64,000 nt of DNA from Veillonella magna DSM 19857. Its GTDB lineage: Bacteria > Bacillota > Negativicutes > Veillonellales > Veillonellaceae. Shown piece by piece: positions 37,959 to 47,015 of the stretch. The translations under genes were made by a program, and so were the position numbers. The stretch covers positions 40,466 to 104,465 of the forward strand of contig NZ_AUAN01000009.1 in the NCBI RefSeq assembly GCF_000428745.1. The letters run 5' to 3'. Under the pieces are notes generated by a model, which was given only the letters and a program-made list of their open reading frames with translations, searched no databases and was not told the origin of the DNA. Every line of letters starts with the position of its first letter. Position 1 is the stretch's first letter.

Positions 37959-38767
37959 TATAGGGCCTCCCTTCGCGCCATCATACGTTCTTCAAATTCC
38001 TTCATTGACTTGCAATAGCCTATGCCCGGTACGGATTGTGCCAATTCGACACACGGTGGCTTTGTCAATCCAAGCTCATATAAGTCATCTCTCTTGGTGA
38101 ATAACTCTTCCGGTGTGCCGTCAAAAGCCTTTGTGCCGTAACCCATAATAATGGCTCGCGTACAATGTGATGCAATGATTTCCATATCATGAGTAACGAG
38201 AACAATAGTAAGTCCTGCGGACCGCAATTCCTCTAGCAGTATCAACATCTCTCTTGTTTCCTTACCATCTTGTCCGCTGGTCGGTTCATCCAAAATAAGG
38301 ATTTGCGATTTCATAGCTAACGCCGACGCAATCGCTACACGCTGCTTTTCACCGCGTCTAAGCGATGGTGGATACGACTTTGCCAAATGACTGATACCGG
38401 TACGCGCCAGTGCATCCTCGGTAATCTCCTTTACTTCCGATTTTGTATAACCAAGCTGCTCTGGTCCAAACGCTACTTCTTCGGCTACGGTAGGTCTAAA
38501 CATTTGGCGATCCGGCTGTTGGAACACATAGCCGATAAAACGGCCCCGCTCCGAAGGAGATAATTTAGTAATATCATCACCTTTGTAATACAAGGTTCCC
38601 TCTACCGGTGTTTCCAATCCCATTAAAAGACGCGTCACTGTTGTCTTACCACAACCATTTCGACCGCCGACGGCAATAAATTCACCCTTACCGATAGTAA
38701 AGCTTACATCTTTCATAATATCCTTGCCCGGCACGTATCCGAAGCGCAGATGTTTTACTTCTAACAT
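37958..38767 (-). CDS. ECF transporter ATPase (A component)
   Basis: ABC ATPase of 269 residues. Walker A is GGRNGCGKTT near residue 34, the Q-loop is VFQQPDRQ, Walker B is ILILDEPTSGQD, and the switch His is VTHD. The ABC signature is LRRGEKQ instead of the usual LSGGQ, a notable departure. It pairs with the ATPase domain of the next protein to form the EcfA/A' heterodimer. Confidence 0.88.
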   Translation of the reverse strand: MLEVKHLRFGYVPGKDIMKDVSFTIGKGEFIAVGGRNGCGKTTVTRLLMGLETPVEGTLYYKGDDITKLSPSERGRFIGYVFQQPDRQMFRPTVAEEVAFGPEQLGYTKSEVKEITEDALARTGISHLAKSYPPSLRRGEKQRVAIASALAMKSQILILDEPTSGQDGKETREMLILLEELRSAGLTIVLVTHDMEIIASHCTRAIIMGYGTKAFDGTPEELFTKRDDLYELGLTKPPCVELAQSVPGIGYCKSMKEFEERMMARREAL

Positions 38768-38803
38768 AGATATCTCCTTTATCTGTATCTCTGGTCCCGC
38801 TCA

Positions 38804-40279
38804 TCAATGTACGACCGAAGTCAATCCTTTCTTTGCCGCCGCTACACTGAGCCACGGCGCCGGGAATGTATAGCCTGCCGCTTCCAATCGTAAATACGTA
38901 ACAAAGATGGAAGGCAAGGCATCTACATAAATATCGTGCTCATACATATAACGTAACGTAGTCGGCACATCCGCATCACTGCGGATTTCACCATCCACCA
39001 TAAGTACCAAACGGTTAGCATATGGCAACACCGCATGTAAATCGTGATCAATAACAACTACTGTAATACCATGTTCTCTGTTCAACGTACCTACCAATTT
39101 ATACAGCTCAGCGGTCCCTTCCGGATCAAGCGAACTGGTTGGTTCATCCAATACAAGAATAGATGGATCCGTAGCTAATACCGATGCAATTGCCAAGCGT
39201 TGCCGCTGTCCTCCGGATAAGCTGGTAATCTTTCTCTCTTCCATGCCTTCTAAGCCCACTTGTTTAAATACAGCAGCACTGCGCTCTTTAATCTGTTCCG
39301 GCGAGTAACCGCGATTTTCCATAGCAAACGCCACTTCTTCACCAACCGTCATCGTTACCAATTGTGTATCGTAGTCGGCCATAACTACACCGATTTCTGT
39401 AGCTAAATCCGGAATTTCTACTTGAGTCGTAGCTTTCCCATTAACAAACACCATGCCTTCCATCCGACCCCCATAGAATTTCGGCACCGCTCCGGTCATG
39501 GCCATACATAATGTGGACTTCCCACAACCTGCCGGGCCGGTCACTACTAAAAAGTCTCCTTCATTAACCTGCAAGTTTATGTTTTTAATTGCCGGTGTCG
39601 TTGCCTTAGTATAGTAGTAATTAAAGTGCTCAATAGAAATCTTTGCATCGTGAGCCGGTGTGATGATCAAGCCCTCATGACTATCTGTAGTTCCCATCTT
39701 ATCCGTTACATAACCGCGACGCGCAAAAAGATGCTTTGCCGGTACATAAAGAAGAGGCGTTACAATACCATTACACAAGCTTACCATAAGAACCATCGGC
39801 CACATGGCATTTACATATACAGCTGTCGGTAAACCTAATACCCAGTAAAGAATAGTGACAAAGACGCCACCCGATGCCACCGTGCTAAGGAATCCCGTAA
39901 TAAACGGCAGTAACTCCAACTTTCCCAACTTAAAAGATCCCATACGCCCCAGCAAACTAACAAGTATCGCGCAAGTCAACGCTCCTGCCGGCTCACTGAA
40001 TAGATTACCGTAGGGAAATGCGGATTTTGATGTCATCACATTGATAAGTGCAGCTACCAACCCAATGCCAACGGACTGGCGATAGGTAGGTCGCGTTAAA
40101 TGAATAGCCACACAATACGTAGCGGTTGTCCAATTCGGTGTAACCCCCGCCACACTAGGGCTGACTAAATGTAAAATAGTTCCCAAAGCCAACATCAGCG
40201 TGCTAACGGTTACCCATCGAAATTGGCCACCCTGCACATGGGTATATACTAATTTTGCTACATCTTTGCCACGTTCCAT
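38804..40279 (-). CDS. Fused ECF substrate-binding (S) and ATPase protein, probable tryptophan transporter
   Basis: 491 residues. The first ~190 are a membrane domain with about six helices (VSTLMLALGTILHLVSP; AALINVMTSKSAFPYG) like an S component. From ~210 on there is a full ABC ATPase: Walker A GPAGCGKST near residue 250, signature LSGGQRQR, Walker B ILVLDEPTSSLD, and switch VIDHD. AAGGAGG is seven bases before the ATG. A T-box with Trp specifier precedes the gene, which makes tryptophan the likely substrate. The fusion of S and A parts in one chain is unusual. Confidence 0.82.
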   Translation of the reverse strand: MERGKDVAKLVYTHVQGGQFRWVTVSTLMLALGTILHLVSPSVAGVTPNWTTATYCVAIHLTRPTYRQSVGIGLVAALINVMTSKSAFPYGNLFSEPAGALTCAILVSLLGRMGSFKLGKLELLPFITGFLSTVASGGVFVTILYWVLGLPTAVYVNAMWPMVLMVSLCNGIVTPLLYVPAKHLFARRGYVTDKMGTTDSHEGLIITPAHDAKISIEHFNYYYTKATTPAIKNINLQVNEGDFLVVTGPAGCGKSTLCMAMTGAVPKFYGGRMEGMVFVNGKATTQVEIPDLATEIGVVMADYDTQLVTMTVGEEVAFAMENRGYSPEQIKERSAAVFKQVGLEGMEERKITSLSGGQRQRLAIASVLATDPSILVLDEPTSSLDPEGTAELYKLVGTLNREHGITVVVIDHDLHAVLPYANRLVLMVDGEIRSDADVPTTLRYMYEHDIYVDALPSIFVTYLRLEAAGYTFPAPWLSVAAAKKGLTSVVH

Positions 40280-40319
40280 ATACGTGCCTCCTTATCACTA
40301 TCACCCTAATTTTAGGTAT

Positions 40320-40590
40320 AAAAAAAACCTTCCGTTCCTACAAAATAGGGACGAAGGTTACTCCGCGGTGCCACCCCGATTGGCTTATGCAGCCCGGCTC
40401 ACAACGTACGGCCACTTCATCTGTGGCGATACGCGCTCCTTAAATAACGGTAAGAGACTACCGGTAGTGCCTAGCCTTACGGATCGGACTACATCTCCCA
40501 GGTCCATTCGCCGCACCTTCTTGCATCGGGCTTCCACCTACCCCGACTCGCTGTAGCCGAGCTTGCGCGGTTACTCTTCCTGTTCGTTGA
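40320..40590 (-). promoter_or_regulatory. T-box riboswitch, Trp specifier
   Basis: On the minus strand the leader shows stem I with AGAGTA, a distal GGTGGAAG, then GAA-UGG-A opposite AGTA in the specifier loop (about 40505), between stems GTGCGG and CCT. The specifier is therefore UGG, tryptophan. The T-box itself, GGGTGGCACCGCGG, lies at about 40363-40377; its UGGC bulge fits a tRNA ending GCCA, as tRNA-Trp does. The terminator stem 40326-40359 with a T run follows. It controls the ECF operon by antitermination when uncharged tRNA-Trp accumulates. Confidence 0.88.
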
Positions 40591-40612
40591 TATTATCACT
40601 ATGTTTTTTCTT

Positions 40613-40642
40613 ATTATACACAGCTTTTCTCATTGCCGTCAA
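40613..40642 (-). promoter_or_regulatory. Promoter of the Trp T-box/ECF operon
   Basis: TTGACG (40637-40642) and TATAAT (40613-40618) on the minus strand with an 18-base spacer, just upstream of the T-box leader. Confidence 0.7.
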
Positions 40643-40804
40643 CACCTAATCGCTAATCCTCTTCTCTTCCTATTTTCTCTAATATGTAGTTATCTTTTAT
40701 CATTTACAAATGCTCCTCACACCCAAGATACTTACAAATTACGGATTTATCTAACTTATGTATTTTCAGCTACGTTATTTTGTTATATACTATACTGTAG
40801 AATT

Positions 40805-40836
40805 TTATTTAAATATTTAATTTTATATTTAAATAA
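40805..40836. repeat. 12-bp AT-rich inverted repeat upstream of rbs
   Basis: TTATTTAAATAT and ATATTTAAATAA with an 8-base gap, about 80 bases before rbsK. It may be an operator for the ribose operon or only an AT-rich structure. The interval 40650-40915 shows no gene. Confidence 0.4.
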
Positions 40837-40915
40837 GTATCAAAAAATCTATAAGCGGCGCTACGTTCCAGTAACAAATCGCCGTCATCACTATAAGAAC
40901 GGAGTGTATCATCTG

Positions 40916-41806
40916 ATGAACAACATCGTCGTTATCGGCAGCTGCAACATCGATCTTACTGTCTTGGCAAACAAGCGACCGAAGGCAGGCGAAACTATTC
41001 TCGGCGAAGGTCTCAACACCTCCCCCGGCGGTAAAGGTGCCAATCAAGCGGTAGCCGCAGCTAAACTCGGTGCCCATGTCACTATGGTCGGTTGTATCGG
41101 CCAAGATACTTACGGAGACATGATGCTAAAAAATTTAAAACAGTACGGCATTGATACGACTTATTTAGTGCGGCGTGACACAGTACCTACCGGTACTGCG
41201 CATATTACCTTGGCCGAAGGAGATAACAGTATCATAGTTATTCTCGGCGCTAACGCCACAGTTGATGAAGCCGTCGTCGACAATGCTTGGCCGGCCATTG
41301 CAAAAGCCGACCTCGTACTTTTGCAAAATGAAATTCCCTTGGCTACCATCGGCTATGCCATAACCCGTTGTGCCGACGCTAATATCCCGGTGCTGCTCAA
41401 TCCGGCTCCGGCAGCTTCACTCAATTCGGCTTGGCTTGACAAAGTAACCTACTTGACTCCTAATGAGCACGAGTTATCTGCGTTGTATCCCGGGGTATCA
41501 CAGGAAGAGGTTCTTCGAACCGTCAAGCCGCAATTACTTATTACCTTAGGCAAGCGCGGTGTAGGCTACAACAATAAGGGGACACTTGCGATTGTCCCCG
41601 GCTTTACCGTTACACCGGTGGATACAACCGGTGCCGGCGATACCTTTAACGGGGCTTTTGCAGCCGCAATTGTCCGCGGCGAAACCATGGAGCAAGCGAT
41701 ACGCTACGGTAACGCAGCTGCCGCCTTATCTATTCAAAAGCTCGGTGCTCAAGAAGGAATGCCTTTTGAAGATGAAGTAGCAACATTTATGAAGGAGGCT
41801 CACTAA
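40916..41806 (+). CDS. rbsK: Ribokinase
   Basis: PfkB family kinase that phosphorylates ribose to ribose-5-phosphate. 296 residues from the ATG at 40916. Motifs are GSCNIDLTV at the start, PGGKGANQAVAAAKLGA near residue 40, and the catalytic DTTGAGDTFNGAF near residue 245. The open frame continues far upstream without similarity. The CGGAG site is 11 bases away. First gene of the rbs operon. Confidence 0.93.
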   Translation: MNNIVVIGSCNIDLTVLANKRPKAGETILGEGLNTSPGGKGANQAVAAAKLGAHVTMVGCIGQDTYGDMMLKNLKQYGIDTTYLVRRDTVPTGTAHITLAEGDNSIIVILGANATVDEAVVDNAWPAIAKADLVLLQNEIPLATIGYAITRCADANIPVLLNPAPAASLNSAWLDKVTYLTPNEHELSALYPGVSQEEVLRTVKPQLLITLGKRGVGYNNKGTLAIVPGFTVTPVDTTGAGDTFNGAFAAAIVRGETMEQAIRYGNAAAALSIQKLGAQEGMPFEDEVATFMKEAH

Positions 41807-41807
41807 T

Positions 41808-42221
41808 ATGCAAAAAGGTGGCATTTTAAACAGTCATATTGCCAAGGTTTTGGCTGACCTCGGTCATACCGATACTATTTGTATCGGAGATTGCGGATTA
41901 CCTGTACCGGAAGGAGTGCAAAAAATTGATGTCGCGCTCACCTTCGGCGTTCCCTCCTTCGCAGACGTGCTCCGCCTCGTTGCTAAGCACATGCGTGTCG
42001 AAGCAATTCATATCGGCGAACCTATGGAAGCGGAAAATCCCGTGAACTATGCCATCGTAGACGAACTTTTCCCGGTGAACCGTTTTGATCGACGCATAAC
42101 AAGCCATGAGGAATTTAAAGAGGCTACTCGTCATTGCAAATGTATTATCCGCACCGGTGAAGCAACACCGTATTCTAATATTATCTTGCAAGCAGATTGT
42201 ATTTTTGCACCGGAACGGTAA
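41808..42221 (+). CDS. rbsD: D-ribose pyranase
   Basis: Interconverts pyranose and furanose forms of ribose so that ribokinase and the transporter can use it. 137 residues, full family length, with GGILNSHIAKVLADLGHTD (catalytic His) and YSNIILQADCIF at the C-terminus. It starts one base after the rbsK stop; GGAGG is in the end of rbsK. Confidence 0.95.
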   Translation: MQKGGILNSHIAKVLADLGHTDTICIGDCGLPVPEGVQKIDVALTFGVPSFADVLRLVAKHMRVEAIHIGEPMEAENPVNYAIVDELFPVNRFDRRITSHEEFKEATRHCKCIIRTGEATPYSNIILQADCIFAPER

Positions 42222-42286
42222 CACACGTACCATAAAAATACTTCCGCTACACACGATACAAGTTATAGGATTGGAGTTTTATTTAC

Positions 42287-43768
42287 ATGGAAATCACAAT
42301 GTCCGGCATTGCCAAAGCCTTCGGTACCAACCAAGTACTGCGCGACGTTGACATATGCCTGAAAGCCGGCCGTGTTCATGCCCTGATGGGAGAAAACGGC
42401 GCCGGTAAATCAACCTTGATGAATATCCTGGTAGGTATTCACAAAGCCGACGCCGGCACTATTGCTATCGACGGCCGGGAAACCACTTTCCACAGTGCCC
42501 GCGAGGCCGAACTCAACGGCGTTGCCTTTATTCATCAAGAACTCAACATTTGGCCGAATTTAACCTTATTAGAAAATTTATATCTTATGCGTCCGAAGAA
42601 AACGCGTTTCGGCATGATCGACAAAGAGGCTATGCTCAAGGAAGCAACCAAAATGTGTGAAGACATGCATATTGAATTGCCTTTGCAAAAAGAAGCCGGT
42701 GAATGCTCTGTCGGTCAACAGCAAATGACAGAAATTCTTCGAATTCTCATGTTAGATGCCAAGGTAGTAATTATGGATGAACCGACGGCGGCTCTAACGG
42801 AACGAGAAACCGAAACGCTCTTTACCATGATGAAAAAATTAAAGGAGCGCGGTGTGGCCATCGTCTATATCTCTCACCGCATGGAAGAAGTTTTCAGTGA
42901 ATGTGACGATATTACGGTTATGCGTGATGGTCACTCCATCATCACTTGCCCCATCGGAGATATTTCCGTTGACGAAGTAGTAAAAGCCATGGTCGGTCGC
43001 TCCATAGATGAATTTTACCCGGAGCGAACCACCATTCCCGGTGATACAGTACTTTCCGTAGAGAATCTTTCTCCTATCGGTCATTTTGAGCCCATTTCAT
43101 TTAACCTGCGCAAAGGGGAAATTCTTGGCGTATCCGGTTTGATGGGGGCCGGCCGTACGGAAATCATGCGTGCCATCTTCGGTGTCGATGCACATAATGG
43201 CGGCACCATCACTTTACATGGCAAAGAATTACATCTCAAAAAACCGGAAGATGCAATCAAAGCCGGTATTGCCTTTATCACCGAAGACCGCAAAGCCGAA
43301 GGCCTAATCTTAGACTTCTCCATTGCCTCTAACATAACTTTGCCTAATTTGGGACACTTATGCCCGTCCAACATTATGCATCGCGAAAAAATGCTCTCCT
43401 TCAGTCAAGACTTATCCGATCGTCTCGGTGTTAAGACACAATCGGTACACTTGCCTGTTTCTTCTTTGTCCGGCGGCAATCAGCAAAAGGTTGTCATCGC
43501 CAAGTGGATAGGCTTGTCGCCATCCATCATTATCATGGATGAACCGACGCGCGGCATCGACATCGGCGCCAAAAGAGATATTTACGATCTCATGAACGAG
43601 CTTACCAATCAGGGGGTATCCATTATCATGGTCTCCTCCGAGCTCCCGGAAATTCTCGGCATGAGCGACCGCGTTATGGTCATTCACGAAGGTGGCGTAG
43701 CCGGTATTTTGAATCGCGCTGACGCTACTGCCGAATCCATCATGACACTTGCAACAGGAGGCCAATAA
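42287..43768 (+). CDS. rbsA: Ribose ABC transporter ATPase
   Basis: 493 residues with two ABC domains. The first has GENGAGKSTL, VGQQQMTEI and VIMDEPTAAL. The second has the degenerate GLMGAGRTEI, an intact LSGGNQQK signature and IIMDEPTRGID. This asymmetry is normal for carbohydrate transporters of the CUT2 type. It precedes the permease and binding protein. The name rests on synteny with rbsK and rbsD. Confidence 0.93.
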   Translation: MEITMSGIAKAFGTNQVLRDVDICLKAGRVHALMGENGAGKSTLMNILVGIHKADAGTIAIDGRETTFHSAREAELNGVAFIHQELNIWPNLTLLENLYLMRPKKTRFGMIDKEAMLKEATKMCEDMHIELPLQKEAGECSVGQQQMTEILRILMLDAKVVIMDEPTAALTERETETLFTMMKKLKERGVAIVYISHRMEEVFSECDDITVMRDGHSIITCPIGDISVDEVVKAMVGRSIDEFYPERTTIPGDTVLSVENLSPIGHFEPISFNLRKGEILGVSGLMGAGRTEIMRAIFGVDAHNGGTITLHGKELHLKKPEDAIKAGIAFITEDRKAEGLILDFSIASNITLPNLGHLCPSNIMHREKMLSFSQDLSDRLGVKTQSVHLPVSSLSGGNQQKVVIAKWIGLSPSIIIMDEPTRGIDIGAKRDIYDLMNELTNQGVSIIMVSSELPEILGMSDRVMVIHEGGVAGILNRADATAESIMTLATGGQ

Positions 43769-43771
43769 TCA

Positions 43772-44707
43772 ATGAATACGAATGTAACTGCTTTTATTAA
43801 GAAAATGGGGCCACTTATCGGTCTTATCCTCTTATTTATTATTATTTCATCCTTAAATTCCAGCTTCTTGGAATTTTCTAATTTAAAAAACCTATTACGC
43901 CAGGTTTCTATTAACGCCATTATCGCTTTTGGCATGACTTTTGTTATTCTTACCGGCGGCATCGACTTGTCGGTTGGTTCCATGTTAGCTTTAGCCAGCG
44001 CTTTGATGGCCGATTTCATCGTTGGTGGTATGGATCCGATCGCTGCTATCTTCGCAGCCGGTGGTATCGGTATCATCCTCGGTGGTATCAACGGTCTTGT
44101 CATTGCCTATGGTAAAGTAGCACCATTTATCGCTACCTTGGCTACTATGACTATCTATCGCGGCGCTACCCTCGTATTTACCGATGGTAACCCTATTAGC
44201 GGACTGACGCAAAGCGAAGCCTTTCACTCCTTTGGCCAAGGAAATTTACTTGGCTTACCGGTACCGGCTATTACTATGTTCGTGTCTTTCCTTATTTTAT
44301 GGTTTATTTTACAAAAAACATCTCTCGGTCGCCGTACCTATGCTGTTGGGGGTAGTGAAAAGGTAAGTTTCATTGCCGGCATTAATATCAACCGCATCAA
44401 GATTTTTGCGTACGCTTTAACGGGCTTTCTCAGCGCATTAGCCGGGGCTATCATCACATCGCGCCTTAACTCTGCCCAACCGACTGCCGGTATGGGTTAC
44501 GAGCTTGATGCCATTGCAGCCGTAGTTCTCGGTGGCACCAGCCTTGCCGGCGGGAAAGGTCACATCGTAGGTACCCTCATCGGTGCTCTTATTATCGGTA
44601 CATTAAATAACGGGCTGAATATTCTTGACGTATCCAGCTTTTACCAGCAAGTCGTAAAAGGTATTGTTATTCTGTTGGCAGTTCTTGCCGATCGCAAAAA
44701 AGCCTAG
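43772..44707 (+). CDS. rbsC: Ribose ABC transporter permease
   Basis: CUT2-type inner-membrane permease, 311 residues, eight to ten helices, with the family sequence [20 protein letters not shown] near residue 50 and [14 protein letters not shown] near residue 245. It starts three bases after rbsA. Confidence 0.94.
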   Translation: MNTNVTAFIKKMGPLIGLILLFIIISSLNSSFLEFSNLKNLLRQVSINAIIAFGMTFVILTGGIDLSVGSMLALASALMADFIVGGMDPIAAIFAAGGIGIILGGINGLVIAYGKVAPFIATLATMTIYRGATLVFTDGNPISGLTQSEAFHSFGQGNLLGLPVPAITMFVSFLILWFILQKTSLGRRTYAVGGSEKVSFIAGININRIKIFAYALTGFLSALAGAIITSRLNSAQPTAGMGYELDAIAAVVLGGTSLAGGKGHIVGTLIGALIIGTLNNGLNILDVSSFYQQVVKGIVILLAVLADRKKA

Positions 44708-44721
44708 GAGGTATAGTTACA

Positions 44722-45627
44722 ATGAAAAAATTATTCACGTTATTAGCGGTAGCCCTTGCTATCGTTGTTATGGTAGCCGGTTGCGGTTCCAATAGCAACA
44801 GTGGTAATGCCGAAAAAAAAGGCGGCACCATCGGTCTTTCCATTTCTACATTAAATAATCCGTTCTTCGTATCTATCAAAAAAGGGGTAGAAGACGAAGC
44901 TGCTAAACTTGGTATGAAGGTAAAAATCGTTGATGCGCAAAATGATCCGGCTAAACAGGCCAACGACATTTCCGACCTTTTAGAAGGCGGCGTATCCCTT
45001 CTCATTGTTAACCCAGTAGACTCAGCTGCAATTTCTACGTCCGTAGAAGCCGCTAACAAGAAAAACATTCCGGTAATCACTCTTGACCGCTCCACCGATA
45101 AGGGAACCGTAGTGGCTCACATCGCTTCCGATAACGTAAAAGGCGGTGAAATGGCCGCTGATTTAATCGTTAAAAAATTAGGCGAAAAAGCTAAGGTTGC
45201 CGAACTCGAAGGTATTCCGGGTGCATCCGCTACACGTGAACGCGGCGAAGGCTTCCACAAAGTAGCCGATCAGAAATTAACTGTACTCACCAAACAGAGT
45301 GCTGACTTCGACCGCACGAAGGGTCTTAACGTAGCATCTAATATGTTACAGGCTAATCCGGACATTCAAGCAATCTTCGCACAGAATGACGAAATGGCTC
45401 TCGGCGCTATCCAGGCTGCCAAATCTGCGGGTAAAACAATCTTTATCGTAGGCTTCGATGGCACGGAGGACGGCCAGAAAGCCGTACAGGACGGCGCATT
45501 AGGTGCTACTATTGCACAGCAACCGGAATTGATGGGTAAAATTGCTGTCGATACAGCCAGCAAGGTATTGAAAGGCGAAAAAGTAGATGCCAAAATCCCG
45601 GTTGACTTAAAAGTAGTGACGAAATAA
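44722..45627 (+). CDS. rbsB: Ribose-binding lipoprotein
   Basis: Periplasmic-binding protein type 1 domain, 301 residues. The N-terminal signal ends in the lipobox VAGCGSN, so it is lipid-anchored. The binding-site blocks [30 protein letters not shown] and QNDEMALGA match ribose and other pentose binders. It delivers ribose to RbsAC. GGAGG precedes the ATG. Confidence 0.94.
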   Translation: MKKLFTLLAVALAIVVMVAGCGSNSNSGNAEKKGGTIGLSISTLNNPFFVSIKKGVEDEAAKLGMKVKIVDAQNDPAKQANDISDLLEGGVSLLIVNPVDSAAISTSVEAANKKNIPVITLDRSTDKGTVVAHIASDNVKGGEMAADLIVKKLGEKAKVAELEGIPGASATRERGEGFHKVADQKLTVLTKQSADFDRTKGLNVASNMLQANPDIQAIFAQNDEMALGAIQAAKSAGKTIFIVGFDGTEDGQKAVQDGALGATIAQQPELMGKIAVDTASKVLKGEKVDAKIPVDLKVVTK

Positions 45628-45671
45628 CATCCGTCATCTATCGATAACATACCTATGACTTGCATATAGAC

Positions 45672-45714
45672 AAAAAAGGAACCGACGAACGCATTGTTCG
45701 TCGGTTCCTTTTTT
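45672..45714 (+). terminator. Terminator of the rbs operon
   Basis: A 19-20 bp perfect stem followed by TTTTTT, 45 bases after the rbsB stop; the flanking A run also permits function in the other direction. Confidence 0.85.
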
Positions 45715-45737
45715 ATCCGGTCACACCTTTTAGTCTA

Positions 45738-45773
45738 TATATCACTGGAGTGTGATATAATGTCGTATATCAC
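45738..45773. promoter_or_regulatory. Operator-like triple repeat upstream of a small membrane protein gene
   Basis: TATATCAC (45738-45745), its inverse GTGATATA (45752-45759) and a third direct copy TATATCAC (45766-45773), with a TATAAT-like box inside. A regulator probably binds here and controls the gene at 45868. Confidence 0.5.
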
Positions 45774-45867
45774 TCTCTTCCCAGTATAATTCATTATTGG
45801 CTCATCATCCATGCGCTATACTGATTGCAGAAATAGATTTCTATTATTATCTCAAGTGAGGTTCTTT

Positions 45868-46293
45868 ATGAAAAACTACATTCGTTACATCAGTGCCGGA
45901 CTTTGTGCACTCTGTCTACCACTATTATGGCAGGGCATCGATATTGGCAAATCGTTCCATAAAACCACAGCCTATATATTTCTTGCACTTATCGTCGTTC
46001 ACCTACTAACACAATATAACTGGTTCCGTCTTCTACGGGTACCGGAAGCACGCGTCAAACATACGATACGCCTCCTATTCTGGGGATCCTTAGCTCTTTC
46101 TTTAGCGTTTGTACTGGGCGCCGCTTTCTTTCCAAAATCGGTTATTACTGTATTCGGAATCCCAAAATCCGTCGTAAAAGCTCAGCTTATACTATGGCAT
46201 CAATACGCCGCCTATATTTTTATTTCCATCGGCGCACTGCACGGGCTTTCTCATATTCCTCAATATGTTAACCTACTAAGAAGAAAAAAATAA
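45868..46293 (+). CDS. Small membrane protein, possibly cytochrome b-like
   Basis: 141 residues with four hydrophobic helices. Histidines sit within or at the ends of helices (LIVVHLLTQ; LILWHQYAAY; IGALHGLSHIP), a pattern seen in DUF4405 and cytochrome b561-like proteins that hold heme. I cannot assign a function. The ATG at 45868 follows GTGAGG; the upstream frame extension is not supported. Single gene. Confidence 0.7.
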   Translation: MKNYIRYISAGLCALCLPLLWQGIDIGKSFHKTTAYIFLALIVVHLLTQYNWFRLLRVPEARVKHTIRLLFWGSLALSLAFVLGAAFFPKSVITVFGIPKSVVKAQLILWHQYAAYIFISIGALHGLSHIPQYVNLLRRKK

Positions 46294-46352
46294 AGTTATC
46301 CTTTATAACAGTTAACTTAGATGTTCCGCCTTCAGTCATATAGCAATTTTCT

Positions 46353-47015
46353 TCATTTTAACTGAGGTTTTACTGAAAAGTTCATAGCTGCCGACCTCAC
46401 ACAATAACCGGTCACTCCAGCCTGTACTAACATTTCTTGACGTATGTCATTCAGCCGCAAACCTCCTAAGGCATATACCGGACAACCAACTGCATGACAA
46501 ATAGCCGCCAATCCTTCTAAACCCAATGGCTGTGCATCCGGTTTACAGGAAGTAGGGAATACGGGACTTGCTATTATGTAGTTAGCACCGGAAGCTTCGG
46601 CTATCAATGCTTCCTCTACAGAATGAACGGAAACACCGACACCACCAAACTTATGATTCTTTGGTCTACTACATAATCGTTGAGCTTCACTTGGCGCATT
46701 CTTTCTCCACCTCAACCAGGACATCAACGGCATATGTACGCCAACAGCATCATTTTTTATTGCTAGATCAGGGTAATTGTGCATGAGTACTGAAATTTTT
46801 TTCTTATTCGCCACCGAAGAAATCGATTGCCATATTTTTTCATATACTTGACCGGTTACATCTTTCTCTCTAACAATAATAGCTTGTGGTGTATACACCT
46901 TACAAAGATCAGCAATTTGTAACGCTAGCGGTTGTTCCGCACAATGTCTGTCAGTAATCACTATCCATGGAAGTGTAGTCCTACAATCATCTTGACATGC
47001 AGTTAATTTAAACAT
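46353..47015 (-). CDS. thiE: Thiamine phosphate synthase family protein (ThiE/TenI)
   Basis: TIM-barrel protein of 220 residues. WIVITDRH at the start, IIVREKDVTG, VGVSVHSVEEA, ANYIIASPVFPTSCKP and VYALGGL near the end are the ThiE/TenI pattern. ThiE joins the thiazole and pyrimidine halves of thiamine; TenI is a thiazole tautomerase. The last gene of the thi operon, overlapping thiH by eight bases. The degree of active-site conservation does not let me separate ThiE from TenI. Confidence 0.8.
   Translation of the reverse strand: MFKLTACQDDCRTTLPWIVITDRHCAEQPLALQIADLCKVYTPQAIIVREKDVTGQVYEKIWQSISSVANKKKISVLMHNYPDLAIKNDAVGVHMPLMSWLRWRKNAPSEAQRLCSRPKNHKFGGVGVSVHSVEEALIAEASGANYIIASPVFPTSCKPDAQPLGLEGLAAICHAVGCPVYALGGLRLNDIRQEMLVQAGVTGYCVRSAAMNFSVKPQLK

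Noticed and set aside
40601..40915. 104-codon N-terminal extension of ribokinase
   Set aside because: The extension covers the promoter area and AT-rich repeat, is hydrophobic and unlike any ribokinase; the ATG at 40916 begins the known domain.
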